Positions 1 through 5,992 of a stretch of DNA of 6,922 nt are shown here, in pieces. Under the pieces are notes generated by a model. It ran no database searches, was not told where the DNA came from, and saw only the letters and a program-made list of their open reading frames with translations. Within the stretch, counting starts at the first letter, position 1. Each line of letters begins with the position of its first letter. The stretch lies in contig CAMWUZ010000085.1 of NCBI GenBank assembly GCA_947177595.1, positions 1 through 6,922 on the forward strand, read 5' to 3'. The DNA is from an uncultured Porphyromonadaceae bacterium (lineage in GTDB: Bacteria; Bacteroidota; Bacteroidia; Bacteroidales; Muribaculaceae). Made by a program: the position numbers and the translations under genes.

Positions 1-33
1 ATTTTCTTTCTGTTTTGTAAGACCGCAAGCAAT

Positions 34-705
34 TTATTTCTTTGTTTTAAGTCCTGAAGAACTGAGGCTGCCCATCGAGCTCTTGGATAGTCTCGCGGTG
101 ATGCAGGAGCCTGAGAGGGTCAGCGAGGCTGCGGAACTTGAATTTCCTTTTACTGTGGTGGCATTGATGCCCTTTACTGTAAGACTCGCGGCAGAAGATG
201 ACTCGGCTTCGACAGTTTTCGTATTGCAGGAGGCTATTGTTGCCGACGATGCAGATGAACAGTCTATTTCCAGCTTTGCACAGTTGATGGCATCCGCTGT
301 AAATGATGCCGCACTCGATAGCTCGATATCAACCTCGCTTGAGGGTAGTGACAGCGCACCTTTAATTGTTATCGATGCTGCGGAATTAGCCTCAAAATCA
401 TTTACCGCCGGAGCTGTTACTATGACAGTTATGCTTTCATTGCTTGTCATATTCGCCGAACCGCTGAAGCCGGTGGTGAGTTTACCCTCCTTGATCCGGA
501 CTTTGACCTTGTCTTTGATGCGTTTTGGAGCTATGACAGTCACCGAGGTGTTTGGCGACTGAGTATATACCACCTTGAATGCCTTATTGGCTTCAATTGA
601 TGTCACAGTCTGCGCAGGTACTTTAAACTTAACCATTTCCGGTTTGGCGGCAAGCATGGTAAGCGCTGAGGAGAAGAGAAGAAGAGTAAAAATATATTTT
701 TTCAT
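34..705 (-). CDS. Secreted DUF2807 (GIN-domain-like) beta-helix protein
   Basis: The product is 223 residues. Residues 1-21 are a signal peptide: basic MKKY, a hydrophobic run, and an Ala-Ala just before K21-P22. The mature part looks like the Bacteroidota DUF2807 family of putative adhesin-head domains. It opens with the family pattern 'hits an exposed N-A-F-K-V-V-Y' (residues 39-47) and continues as short beta strands rich in Ser, Ala, Thr and Val. A motif close to SSAAS recurs with its Ala-Ala at residues 109, 132, 152, 172 and 192, so the last copies are exactly 20 residues apart, as expected for stacked turns of a beta-helix. I chose the ATG at 705; an in-frame TTG two codons upstream (709-711) is possible but would add residues before the basic start. 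Known structures in this family are beta-helical, but the biochemical role is unknown; cell-envelope location is inferred from the signal peptide. The gene is divergent from the glycosidase gene at 806. Confidence 0.85.
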   Translation of the reverse strand: MKKYIFTLLLFSSALTMLAAKPEMVKFKVPAQTVTSIEANKAFKVVYTQSPNTSVTVIAPKRIKDKVKVRIKEGKLTTGFSGSANMTSNESITVIVTAPAVNDFEANSAASITIKGALSLPSSEVDIELSSAASFTADAINCAKLEIDCSSASSATIASCNTKTVEAESSSAASLTVKGINATTVKGNSSSAASLTLSGSCITARLSKSSMGSLSSSGLKTKK

Positions 706-728
706 AATCAAACGGTTTTGTTGATTAT
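704..728. repeat. Inverted repeat over the DUF2807 start codon
   Basis: The arms ATAATCAA (704-711) and TTGATTAT (721-728) are exact reverse complements separated by 9 bases. In the minus-strand transcript the second arm ends inside the DUF2807 start codon, so the structure could be either a weak start-site hairpin or an operator for a DNA-binding protein. It is AT-rich, so chance remains possible. Confidence 0.4.
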
Positions 729-735
729 ACGTTTG
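728..735 (+). promoter_or_regulatory. Candidate -7 element for the glycosidase gene
   Basis: TACGTTTG matches the Bacteroidota -7 consensus TAnnTTTG at every defined base and lies 70 bases before the glycosidase ATG. No convincing TTTG-like -33 element is seen about 19-21 bases upstream, so this is a half-supported promoter. The predicted transcript would start near 741-743 with a leader of about 65 bases. Confidence 0.35.
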
Positions 736-805
736 AAAGAGCTTTTGCGTTACATCTGCTACTGTTATTTAATTATTTTTAGTAATTTAGCCCAAAATCA
801 ATGTA

Positions 806-2854
806 ATGAAAAAAATATTGCTCATCCTTTTCTGTATTGTTGCCCTTGATGTTGCCGCGGCACCTATCGACAGCCTCGCATACAGAGTGACAGAAGGTAC
901 TTCACCGAGTCGCATAATATTCAGGGAAATTCCTGCCGATAAAGACTTTTTTGAGATAAAAGCCTCTGACGGCAAGGTGGTTATCGAAGGTAATAATCCC
1001 GTGAGTATGGCGACGGGCTTGAACTGGTATCTTAAATATGTCGCCGGAATACATATATCATGGAATAATCTCACTCAGCCGCTTCCCGAAGTCCTTCCGC
1101 TGCCGCAGCAGCCGATAAGGAAAGAAACTGAGATGGCGCGCCGCTACTATCTTAATTACTGCACGTTTTCATATTCAATGGCTTTCTGGGATGAAGAGCG
1201 TTGGATGAAAGAGATAGACTGGATGGCTCTCCACGGCATTAATATGCCGCTGAGTCTCACAGGGATTGAGACTGTGTGGCGCAATCTGCTCCGCCGGCTC
1301 GGTTACGGCGATGAAGAAATCGGTGAGTTTATCTCGGGACCGGGATATTTCGCCTGGTGGCAGATGAATAACCTCGAAGGGTGGGGCGGTCCGCTCCCTC
1401 AGGAGTGGTATGCCAATCAGGAGAAACTGCAGAAAAAGATTGTGGAGAGAATGGCTTCGCTCGGAATATCTCCGGTGTTGCCCGGTTACGCGGGTATGGT
1501 GCCGAGAAATATCGGCGATAAATTAGGATATAAGGTGGATGACCCCGGACTTTGGTGCGGATTTCACCGTCCGGCATTCCTGTCGCCTGAAGATGAGCAT
1601 TTTGACAGTATAGCAGACCTCTACTATGAAGAGCTGGCCGATCTCTACGGAAAATCCGCCTACTACAGTATGGATCCGTTTCATGAGGGCGGAAGCACAC
1701 AGGGTGTAAACCTTCCTGCCGCAGGCTCCAAGCTGATGAATGCTATGAAACGAGCCAATCCGGATGCAAAATGGGTGATTCAGAGCTGGCAGAGAAATCC
1801 GATTCCTGCAATGATAGATACTCTTGACGCCGGCGATCTGGTTGTGCTTGACCTGTATAGTGAAAAAGTGCCCAAGTGGAAACGAAACGGGGGGTACGGA
1901 AAACATGATTGGGTTTACTGTATGCTGCTGAACTTCGGAGGCAATGTAGGTATGCATGGCAGAATGAACAGTCTTGTTGATGGCTATTATGAGGCGCTTT
2001 CAAGTGACTATGGCAAGAATCTGACCGGTGTGGGCTCAACTCCTGAGGGAATTGAAAACAATCCGATTATGTTTGAACTGGTTTATGAATTGCCGTGGCG
2101 AGACGAGTTCAAGGCAATTGACTGGCTCAGGGAGTACGTGAGGGCAAGATATGGGCTTGATTCTGTTCCGACGGATGTAGATGATGCTTGGACGGCGCTC
2201 TATAACACGGTTTATAACGCTCCCGTTGACTATCGCGGAGAGGGCACGGTTGAATCGCTCTTCTGCGCGCGTCCGGGCTGGGATGCGAAAAGTGCATCCA
2301 CCTGGGGCTCTTCGCAGCTGTTTTACGATGCGGACAGCACAACAAAGGCGGCTTCGTTGCTCGAAAGATATTCGGGTAATTCAAATTATGAATTTGACGC
2401 TATAGATGTGCGCCGTCAGGCTAATGCTGACCGCGCAAACAGATTGTTACGCAAGATGGAGCAGTTGAAAGCGGATGGTCGCACCGATTCGCTTATAGCG
2501 TTGAGTGATGAGTTTCTGAATCTTATTATTGTACAGGATTCGCTGCTGAGCCTTCGTCCGGAGACAAGGGTTGACACTTGGCTTGATGCAGCGGCAAAAC
2601 TCGCCGGCGATGATAAGGGTGCCGAAGAGTTATATAGAAGAAATGCCGCCATGCAGATTACCGTGTGGGGTGATAGTATAGCAGCAAACCGGGGAGGACT
2701 GCATGACTACTCTCACAGAGAGTGGGGCGGTATTCTCAAGGAACTGTACTACGAGCGTTGGAAAGCATTTTTCGACAGTGAATTGCGCGGTGCTCCCGCC
2801 TCCGATTTCTACCGTATGGAATGCGAATGGGTTGACCGCCGCAGCCGTCAGTAA
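806..2854 (+). CDS. Alpha-N-acetylglucosaminidase, GH89 (NAGLU-like), secreted
   Basis: The product is a 682-residue exo-glycosidase of family GH89, which hydrolyses terminal alpha-linked GlcNAc, for example from heparan-type chains or GlcNAc-alpha-1,4-Gal mucin caps. Residues 1-19 are a signal peptide ending in AAA before P20, with no lipobox. Residues about 20-105 form the small N-terminal alpha/beta domain. Residues about 112-430 form the catalytic barrel, with family motifs RYYLNYCTFSYSMAFW (113-128), the region around WMALHGINMPL (139-149), YYSMDPFHEGG (286-296), IQSWQRNP (325-332) and LLNFGGNVGMHGRM (374-387). From about 440 to the end is the all-helical C-terminal domain, closing with the family-like tail around residues 633-656. 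By comparison with human NAGLU E316 and E446, the acid/base should be E294 and the nucleophile E414 in TPEGIEN. Its length is near that of bacterial homologues, and both domains are intact. The ATG at 806 is the only start giving a signal peptide; the ATG at 801 is followed directly by a stop. No SusC/SusD or other glycosidase lies in the window. Confidence 0.95.
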   Translation: MKKILLILFCIVALDVAAAPIDSLAYRVTEGTSPSRIIFREIPADKDFFEIKASDGKVVIEGNNPVSMATGLNWYLKYVAGIHISWNNLTQPLPEVLPLPQQPIRKETEMARRYYLNYCTFSYSMAFWDEERWMKEIDWMALHGINMPLSLTGIETVWRNLLRRLGYGDEEIGEFISGPGYFAWWQMNNLEGWGGPLPQEWYANQEKLQKKIVERMASLGISPVLPGYAGMVPRNIGDKLGYKVDDPGLWCGFHRPAFLSPEDEHFDSIADLYYEELADLYGKSAYYSMDPFHEGGSTQGVNLPAAGSKLMNAMKRANPDAKWVIQSWQRNPIPAMIDTLDAGDLVVLDLYSEKVPKWKRNGGYGKHDWVYCMLLNFGGNVGMHGRMNSLVDGYYEALSSDYGKNLTGVGSTPEGIENNPIMFELVYELPWRDEFKAIDWLREYVRARYGLDSVPTDVDDAWTALYNTVYNAPVDYRGEGTVESLFCARPGWDAKSASTWGSSQLFYDADSTTKAASLLERYSGNSNYEFDAIDVRRQANADRANRLLRKMEQLKADGRTDSLIALSDEFLNLIIVQDSLLSLRPETRVDTWLDAAAKLAGDDKGAEELYRRNAAMQITVWGDSIAANRGGLHDYSHREWGGILKELYYERWKAFFDSELRGAPASDFYRMECEWVDRRSRQ

Positions 2855-2906
2855 TTCAGCTACATTTTTGAGGCAAATTCCTCGCGGTCAGGAGCGTTGG
2901 AAGTTA

Positions 2907-3125
2907 TTATTTTATCTTTAAGACGGTTCTTCCGGTTATAAATATGGTGAGCCAAAATGCATTATCCGTGTTTGAATACTCTCCAATATTTATCCGGAAA
3001 GTATCGGGGTAGTTTTCCATAAGCTCAGTTTTTTTCACTACTGTGTTTTGTGCTTCAGCCTGGCAAACACTTGAGGCAATGCAGCATAGGAGCAGGCAAG
3101 GTAATATGATTCTTGAGAATTTCAT
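2907..3125 (-). CDS. Hypothetical small exported protein (72 aa)
   Basis: I do not recognise this gene. The ATG at 3125 gives MKFSR, a long hydrophobic stretch with three cysteines (residues 10-21), and an A-E-A-Q site near residue 26, which is a reasonable signal peptide. The remaining 46 or so residues contain a patch ENYPDTFRINI and a hydrophobic strand FWLTIFITGRTVLKI that runs to the stop. An upstream in-frame ATG at 3158 would add MPQNIIICISR and spoil the signal peptide, so I prefer 3125. It is convergent with the glycosidase gene, 52 bases away. It could be a genuine small periplasmic or surface protein or the N-terminal stub of a longer, decayed gene; the clean signal peptide favours a real or recently real gene. 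Confidence 0.45.
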   Translation of the reverse strand: MKFSRIILPCLLLCCIASSVCQAEAQNTVVKKTELMENYPDTFRINIGEYSNTDNAFWLTIFITGRTVLKIK

Positions 3126-3349
3126 TCTGGATATGCAGATGATAATATTTTGTGGCAAGAGTAAGTAATAATATCTATAAGGGGTCGCGAAAGGTAAAAT
3201 ATTTTTGCCACGAAACGGAGGCTAATATCCTTAAAATCAGCATGAATTAAAAATATGTTTTCTACATGGCAATTTTGAAAAAGGGTGTATAAAAACGGGA
3301 GACTGCACTTCCGCGCTGTCTCCCGAATAACATCTTGTAAAAAATACTT
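3126..3349. other. Intergenic stretch between rpoD and the 72-aa gene
   Basis: This is an AT-rich non-coding stretch. It holds the rpoD terminator at its right end (3291-3325). A near-match to a -7 box on the minus strand, TACCTTTC at 3189-3196, could serve the 72-aa gene but has no -33 partner. A 7-base inverted repeat, GTGGCAA (3152-3158) and TTGCCAC (3205-3211), has a 46-base spacer and is probably chance. If the 72-aa gene is not real, the non-coding stretch is 2855-3349. Nothing else is apparent. Confidence 0.5.
3291..3325 (-). terminator. Intrinsic terminator of rpoD
   Basis: On the minus strand, 24 bases past the rpoD stop, CGGGAGAC (3325-3318) pairs with GTCTCCCG (3303-3296). One A-A mismatch follows, then a 4-pair inner stem (GCGC with GTGC, one G-U) closed by GGAA, which fits a GNRA tetraloop. 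The hairpin is followed at once by TTTTT (3295-3291). This is a standard rho-independent terminator. Confidence 0.9.
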
Positions 3350-4210
3350 TTACTGACCGAGGTATGTTTTCAGCAGTTTACTCTTCTGTCCTTTGAGTCG
3401 GCGTATCGCTTTTTCTTTAATCTGGCGCACACGCTCGCGGGTGAGGTCAAATTTCTCTCCGATTTCTTCAAGAGTCATTTCCTGACAACCGATGCCAAAG
3501 AACATTTTGAGTATTTCTCTTTCTCTTTCGTGGAGCTGACGCAACGCACGATCCACCTCTTTGCTGAGACTTTCCTGTGTGAGAGTCGAGTCAGCCATGG
3601 GTGAGTCATCATTGGTGAGCACGTCAAGGAGGCTATTGTCCTCGCCCTCAACAAAAGGAGCATCCACAGAGATGTGGCGTCCTGATACCTTCATGGTATC
3701 TGCAATCTTCTCCACGGGCACATCAAGACGTTCTGCAAGTTCCTCCGGTGACGGACGGCGCTCATGCTCCTGCTCGAATTTGGATAGCGCTTTGCTGATT
3801 TTGTTGAGCGAACCTACCTGATTGAGTGGGAGTCGCACAATACGGCTCTGCTCAGCAAGTGCCTGAAGGATAGACTGGCGAATCCACCACACCGCGTAAG
3901 AGATAAATTTGAATCCACGGGTTTCGTCAAACTTCTGGGCAGCCTTGATAAGACCGAGGTTGCCTTCGTTGATAAGGTCGGGGAGGCTGAGTCCCTGATT
4001 CTGGTACTGCTTAGCCACCGACACAACGAAGCGCAGATTAGCTCGTGTGAGTTTTTCAAGCGCCCGCTGATCTCCCTGGCGAATGCGCTGTGCGAGTTCA
4101 ACTTCCTCTTCAACAGAGATAAGCTCTTCACGACCAATCTCCTGCAAATATTTGTCAAGAGAAGCGCTTTCGCGGTTAGTGATTGATTTTGTGATTTTTA
4201 GTTGTCTCAT
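3350..4210 (-). CDS. rpoD: RNA polymerase primary sigma factor RpoD (SigA), Bacteroidota type
   Basis: The product is the 286-residue housekeeping sigma factor that directs RNA polymerase to promoters. It lacks region 1.1, as Bacteroidota primary sigmas do. Region 1.2 starts at about residue 15 (SASLDKYLQEIGRE). Region 2 covers about 52-122, with the core-binding and promoter-melting sequences LTRANLRFVVSVAKQY and the region 2.3-2.4 segment FKFISYAVWWIRQSILQAL (100-118). Region 3 runs about 130-206 and includes the GRHISVDAPF stretch. Region 4 runs about 219-275, with the -35-type helix-turn-helix TLEEIGEKFDLTRERVRQI (246-264). I chose the ATG at 4210 because MRQLKITKSITNRESASLDK matches the start of Bacteroides RpoD. 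An in-frame start at 4276 would add 22 residues with no family support and would overlap the promoter. It has its own -7 box and terminator, so it appears monocistronic. Confidence 0.98.
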   Translation of the reverse strand: MRQLKITKSITNRESASLDKYLQEIGREELISVEEEVELAQRIRQGDQRALEKLTRANLRFVVSVAKQYQNQGLSLPDLINEGNLGLIKAAQKFDETRGFKFISYAVWWIRQSILQALAEQSRIVRLPLNQVGSLNKISKALSKFEQEHERRPSPEELAERLDVPVEKIADTMKVSGRHISVDAPFVEGEDNSLLDVLTNDDSPMADSTLTQESLSKEVDRALRQLHEREREILKMFFGIGCQEMTLEEIGEKFDLTRERVRQIKEKAIRRLKGQKSKLLKTYLGQ

Positions 4211-4235
4211 TAGCTTTGTCTGAGATTTTGGCGTG

Positions 4236-4243
4236 CAAAGATA
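4236..4243 (-). promoter_or_regulatory. -7 element of the rpoD promoter
   Basis: On the minus strand the sequence is TATCTTTG followed by CA, a full match to the Bacteroidota -7 consensus TAnnTTTG. It ends 25 bases before the rpoD ATG, giving a leader of roughly 20 bases. The expected TTTG -33 element is not evident at the usual spacing; the nearest T-rich block (4269-4272) is about 25 bases upstream. The match suggests rpoD is read by its own product. Confidence 0.75.
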
Positions 4244-4341
4244 ATAAATTTTCGCGGGATTTTTAGTTAAAACCACAGGTTTGTTGCACGCGGCTCAGAT
4301 AATTAACACCCGGGCAGGGTATTTTATTATGTATGACGGCT

Positions 4342-4386
4342 TAAAAAAATAAAAAATTCAGCCCTTAGGTCAAGAGCTGAATTTTT
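4342..4386 (-). terminator. Intrinsic terminator of the 114-aa gene
   Basis: The arms AAAAATTCAGC (4352-4362) and GCTGAATTTTT (4376-4386) are perfectly complementary over 11 pairs. After one mismatch there are 3 more pairs and a 5-base loop. On the minus strand the hairpin leads into a long T-rich tract (T-A-T7, about 4351-4343). It ends 27 bases past the stop at 4414. The A/T flanks could also let it act weakly on the plus strand, but no plus-strand gene approaches it. Confidence 0.85.
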
Positions 4387-4413
4387 GGGTTATATCGGGT
4401 AGATAGCTACGGT

Positions 4414-4758
4414 CTATTTAAAATATATATCCACTACTTCGGCTATTGCCTTGGCATCGGGAACCGCATGATGATCCGCTTCTTTCTTAATGAGTTTCTT
4501 GACCGCGTAGAATTCAGGATTGCGTCGTGCCTGCTCATCCTGAACATCCTCTATTTCGGGATCGTCAGTGTTTGCTCCGTTTTCAATCACTTCGTCGGAG
4601 TATTCAATGTCGGTAAACATCTCGCTGCCGTTGACAATAGTTGTATTCAAGGTAGCGGGGATGACCTTGAGCTGCGGGTTGACATCAAAACTATCGAAAT
4701 TTTCGATATATCTTTCAACTAAAGTAGTGACGTACTTGGTATATTCTTCTCTTGTCAT
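4414..4758 (-). CDS. Hypothetical acidic protein (114 aa)
   Basis: I cannot assign a function. The protein is complete, from MTREEYTKYV to a TAG stop, with no signal peptide, membrane segment or cysteine, so it is probably cytoplasmic. I count 25 Asp/Glu against 12 Lys/Arg, with the acidic residues concentrated at about 46-76. The N-terminal third looks helical with aromatic residues (YIENFDSFDVNPQLKVIPAT), and the C-terminal third is helical and more basic (KKLIKKEADHHA, 87-98). It lies 171 bases after the rubrerythrin gene, behind that gene's terminator, and has its own terminator before rpoD, so it is likely transcribed alone; I found no consensus -7 box in its leader. The long clean frame, the defined terminator and codon use like its neighbours argue that it is real. 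The amino-acid pattern seems familiar from Bacteroidales hypothetical proteins, but that is recollection and not evidence. Confidence 0.8.
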   Translation of the reverse strand: MTREEYTKYVTTLVERYIENFDSFDVNPQLKVIPATLNTTIVNGSEMFTDIEYSDEVIENGANTDDPEIEDVQDEQARRNPEFYAVKKLIKKEADHHAVPDAKAIAEVVDIYFK

Positions 4759-4863
4759 AACACAATTAATTTTATTTTACCATTATAACGTACTTACCCT
4801 CGATAAGGTTGCGGTGCAGGAGTACAGATGTCTTTTTTCTTTCCGGAATTAGATAATAGGTAT

Positions 4864-4902
4864 AAAAAACTGCCCCGAAGTTGATTGCCAACCCCGGAGC
4901 AG
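4864..4902 (-). terminator. Intrinsic terminator of the rubrerythrin gene
   Basis: In the minus-strand RNA, CTGCTCCGGGGTTG (4902-4889) pairs with CAACTTCGGGGCAG (4883-4870) over 14 continuous pairs, three of them G-U, around the 5-base loop GCAAT. Six T follow at once (4869-4864). The three wobble pairs would be mismatches in plus-strand RNA, so the signal is orientated toward perR-rbr. It begins 27 bases past the rubrerythrin stop. Confidence 0.92.
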
Positions 4903-4929
4903 CCTATTTATAGATGATTGTGTATGAGC

Positions 4930-5481
4930 TTATTTCTTGAAGAAACGGTTGTAGAGACCTTCGAAGCCTTTACCATGACGAGCTTCGTCCTTAGCCATTT
5001 CATGAACGGTGTCATGGATAGCGTCGAGGTTGAGCTGTTTTGCACGTGCGGCAATGCGCATCTTGTCTTCGTTGGCACCAGCTTCCGCAGCCATGCGCTT
5101 TTCAAGATTGGTCTTGGTATCCCAAACGCATTCGCCGAGAAGTTCTGCAAATTTAGCGGCGTGTTCTGCTTCCTCAAAAGCATAGCGCTTGAACGCATCA
5201 GCGATTTCGGGATAACCTTCGCGGTCAGCCTGACGGCTCATGGCGAGATACATACCTACTTCAGAGCATTCGCCGTTGAAGTGTGCGGTAAGGTCGGCAA
5301 TCATCTGCTCATCGGTGTCTTTAGCAACTCCAATCTGGTGCTCGGTAACGAATTTCAGAGCTTCTTCGGGAGTGAGTTCCTTAAATTTGCTTTTAGGAGC
5401 TTTGCAGAGGGGGCACTGTTCGGGAGCTTCGTCGCCTTCGTGTACATAACCACATACTGTGCAGATAAATTTCTTTTTCAT
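4930..5481 (-). CDS. rbr: Reverse-type rubrerythrin (rubredoxin domain first)
   Basis: The product is a 183-residue non-haem iron protein, probably a cytoplasmic peroxidase that reduces hydrogen peroxide (and in some relatives oxygen) with electrons from NAD(P)H-linked carriers. A rubredoxin-like iron site comes first: C7-x2-C10-G-Y and C23-x2-C26. A four-helix ferritin-like domain follows from about residue 50. Likely di-iron ligands are E71 (NGECSEVG), E104 and H107 (FEEAEHAAKF), E133 (AAEAGA), and E166 and H169 (KDEARHG). This domain order is that of reverse rubrerythrins such as those described in Clostridium; classical rubrerythrins have rubredoxin last. The ATG at 5481 places CTVCGY seven residues in, as in homologues. 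The same frame stays open upstream to 5757, but that part lies inside perR in a different frame and has no rubrerythrin character. It sits 49 bases after perR, with no terminator or promoter seen between them, and a strong terminator follows it. Confidence 0.95.
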   Translation of the reverse strand: MKKKFICTVCGYVHEGDEAPEQCPLCKAPKSKFKELTPEEALKFVTEHQIGVAKDTDEQMIADLTAHFNGECSEVGMYLAMSRQADREGYPEIADAFKRYAFEEAEHAAKFAELLGECVWDTKTNLEKRMAAEAGANEDKMRIAARAKQLNLDAIHDTVHEMAKDEARHGKGFEGLYNRFFKK

Positions 5482-5530
5482 GTCTTTTTGTTTTTGGATA
5501 GTTATACTTAAATGATGGATATATTTTTTG

Positions 5531-5956
5531 TTAACGTCGGTGTGCCTGACGGCATTCGGGACAGTGCCCGGTGAGGCTGACCTGCATGGTTGAAATGTCA
5601 AATTCCTGCGGAAATTCCATGCGGGACATTCCAATGTCGAAAATTCTGCTGCAATCCACACACATGAAGTGTGCATGAGGCTCCGTGCATCCGTCAAAAC
5701 GGGTAAGACCCGGCTCCACATTGACTTCAAGCACCGCTCCATGTGCGGCAAGAGCATGAAGGGTATTATAGACGGTGGTGCGAGAAAGGGTAGGGTATCG
5801 CTCCTTCAGCCCTGTGAAGATTTCATCAGCAGTGGGGTGGGATAGATGTGACAATACGTATTCCGCCACGGCAATGCGCTGTGGGGAAGGGCGCAAACCG
5901 CATTCGGTCACCATTTTGACCGCGCTGCCGGTGGAAGTGTGTATATTGTCAGTCAT
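5531..5956 (-). CDS. perR: Fur-family peroxide-responsive regulator, PerR type
   Basis: The product is a 141-residue Fur-superfamily metalloregulator. The winged-helix DNA-binding domain covers about 14-82, with LRPSPQR (21-27), HPTADEIF (40-47) and the recognition helix SRTTVYNTLHAL (58-69). The dimerisation and metal domain follows. Aligned to Bacillus subtilis PerR, all five regulatory metal ligands are present (H40, D88, H94, H96, D107), and so is the structural zinc site (C99, C102, C132, C135). D107 at the position of B. subtilis D104, where Fur proteins usually have Glu, favours PerR over Fur; this is inference from family knowledge. Expected behaviour is repression with bound Fe or Mn and release when peroxide oxidises the metal-site histidines. 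Its promoter and a PerR-like palindrome lie just upstream, pointing to autoregulation, and the next gene encodes a rubrerythrin, a typical PerR target. Zur or another Fur relative is less likely. Confidence 0.93.
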   Translation of the reverse strand: MTDNIHTSTGSAVKMVTECGLRPSPQRIAVAEYVLSHLSHPTADEIFTGLKERYPTLSRTTVYNTLHALAAHGAVLEVNVEPGLTRFDGCTEPHAHFMCVDCSRIFDIGMSRMEFPQEFDISTMQVSLTGHCPECRQAHRR

Positions 5957-5975
5957 TAACTGTATTAATTATATT

Positions 5976-5992
5976 TTTGTAATCAGTACAAA
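5976..5992. promoter_or_regulatory. Candidate PerR box (operator) at the perR promoter
   Basis: Read on the minus strand, TTTGTACTGATTACAAA is an inverted repeat with 6-base arms and a 5-base centre. In the 7-1-7 frame of Fur-family boxes it is TTGTACT-G-ATTACAA, symmetric at six of seven positions and agreeing with the B. subtilis PerR box TTATAATnATTATAA at 11 of 14 defined bases. It overlaps the last four bases of the -7 element and the presumed transcription start, an ideal position for repression. It starts 20 bases before the perR ATG. Confidence 0.6.

Noticed and set aside
83..562. Open frame of 159 codons on the plus strand
   Set aside because: It lies fully antisense to the DUF2807 gene, whose signal peptide and periodic motif are convincing; the plus-strand product is a shadow of its Ser/Ala-rich codons.
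723..730. Sequence resembling an E. coli -10 box (TATAAT on the minus strand)
   Set aside because: Bacteroidota primary sigma factors use TAnnTTTG, and there is no matching upstream element; it is also part of the inverted repeat at 704-728.
2870..2883. Possible terminator hairpin GAGG/CCTC after the glycosidase
   Set aside because: The stem is only four pairs and no T-tract follows, so I cannot support a terminator for the glycosidase gene.
3152..3211. Inverted repeat GTGGCAA/TTGCCAC
   Set aside because: Only seven bases with a 46-base spacer in AT-rich intergenic DNA; no gene boundary or T-tract goes with it, so chance is the simplest reading.
4211..4276. N-terminal extension of rpoD by 22 residues
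   Set aside because: The extension has no sigma-factor similarity and would contain the -7 box TATCTTTG; the family start MRQLKITKSI is at 4210.
4918..5511. Long plus-strand frame (197 codons) opposite rubrerythrin
   Set aside because: It is antisense to a clearly identified gene, is rich in Phe, Val and Cys from reversed codons, and has no recognisable domain.
5482..5757. Upstream extension of the rubrerythrin frame
   Set aside because: It overlaps perR in another frame, and the extra residues have no rubrerythrin features; the real start is at 5481 just before the rubredoxin CxxC.
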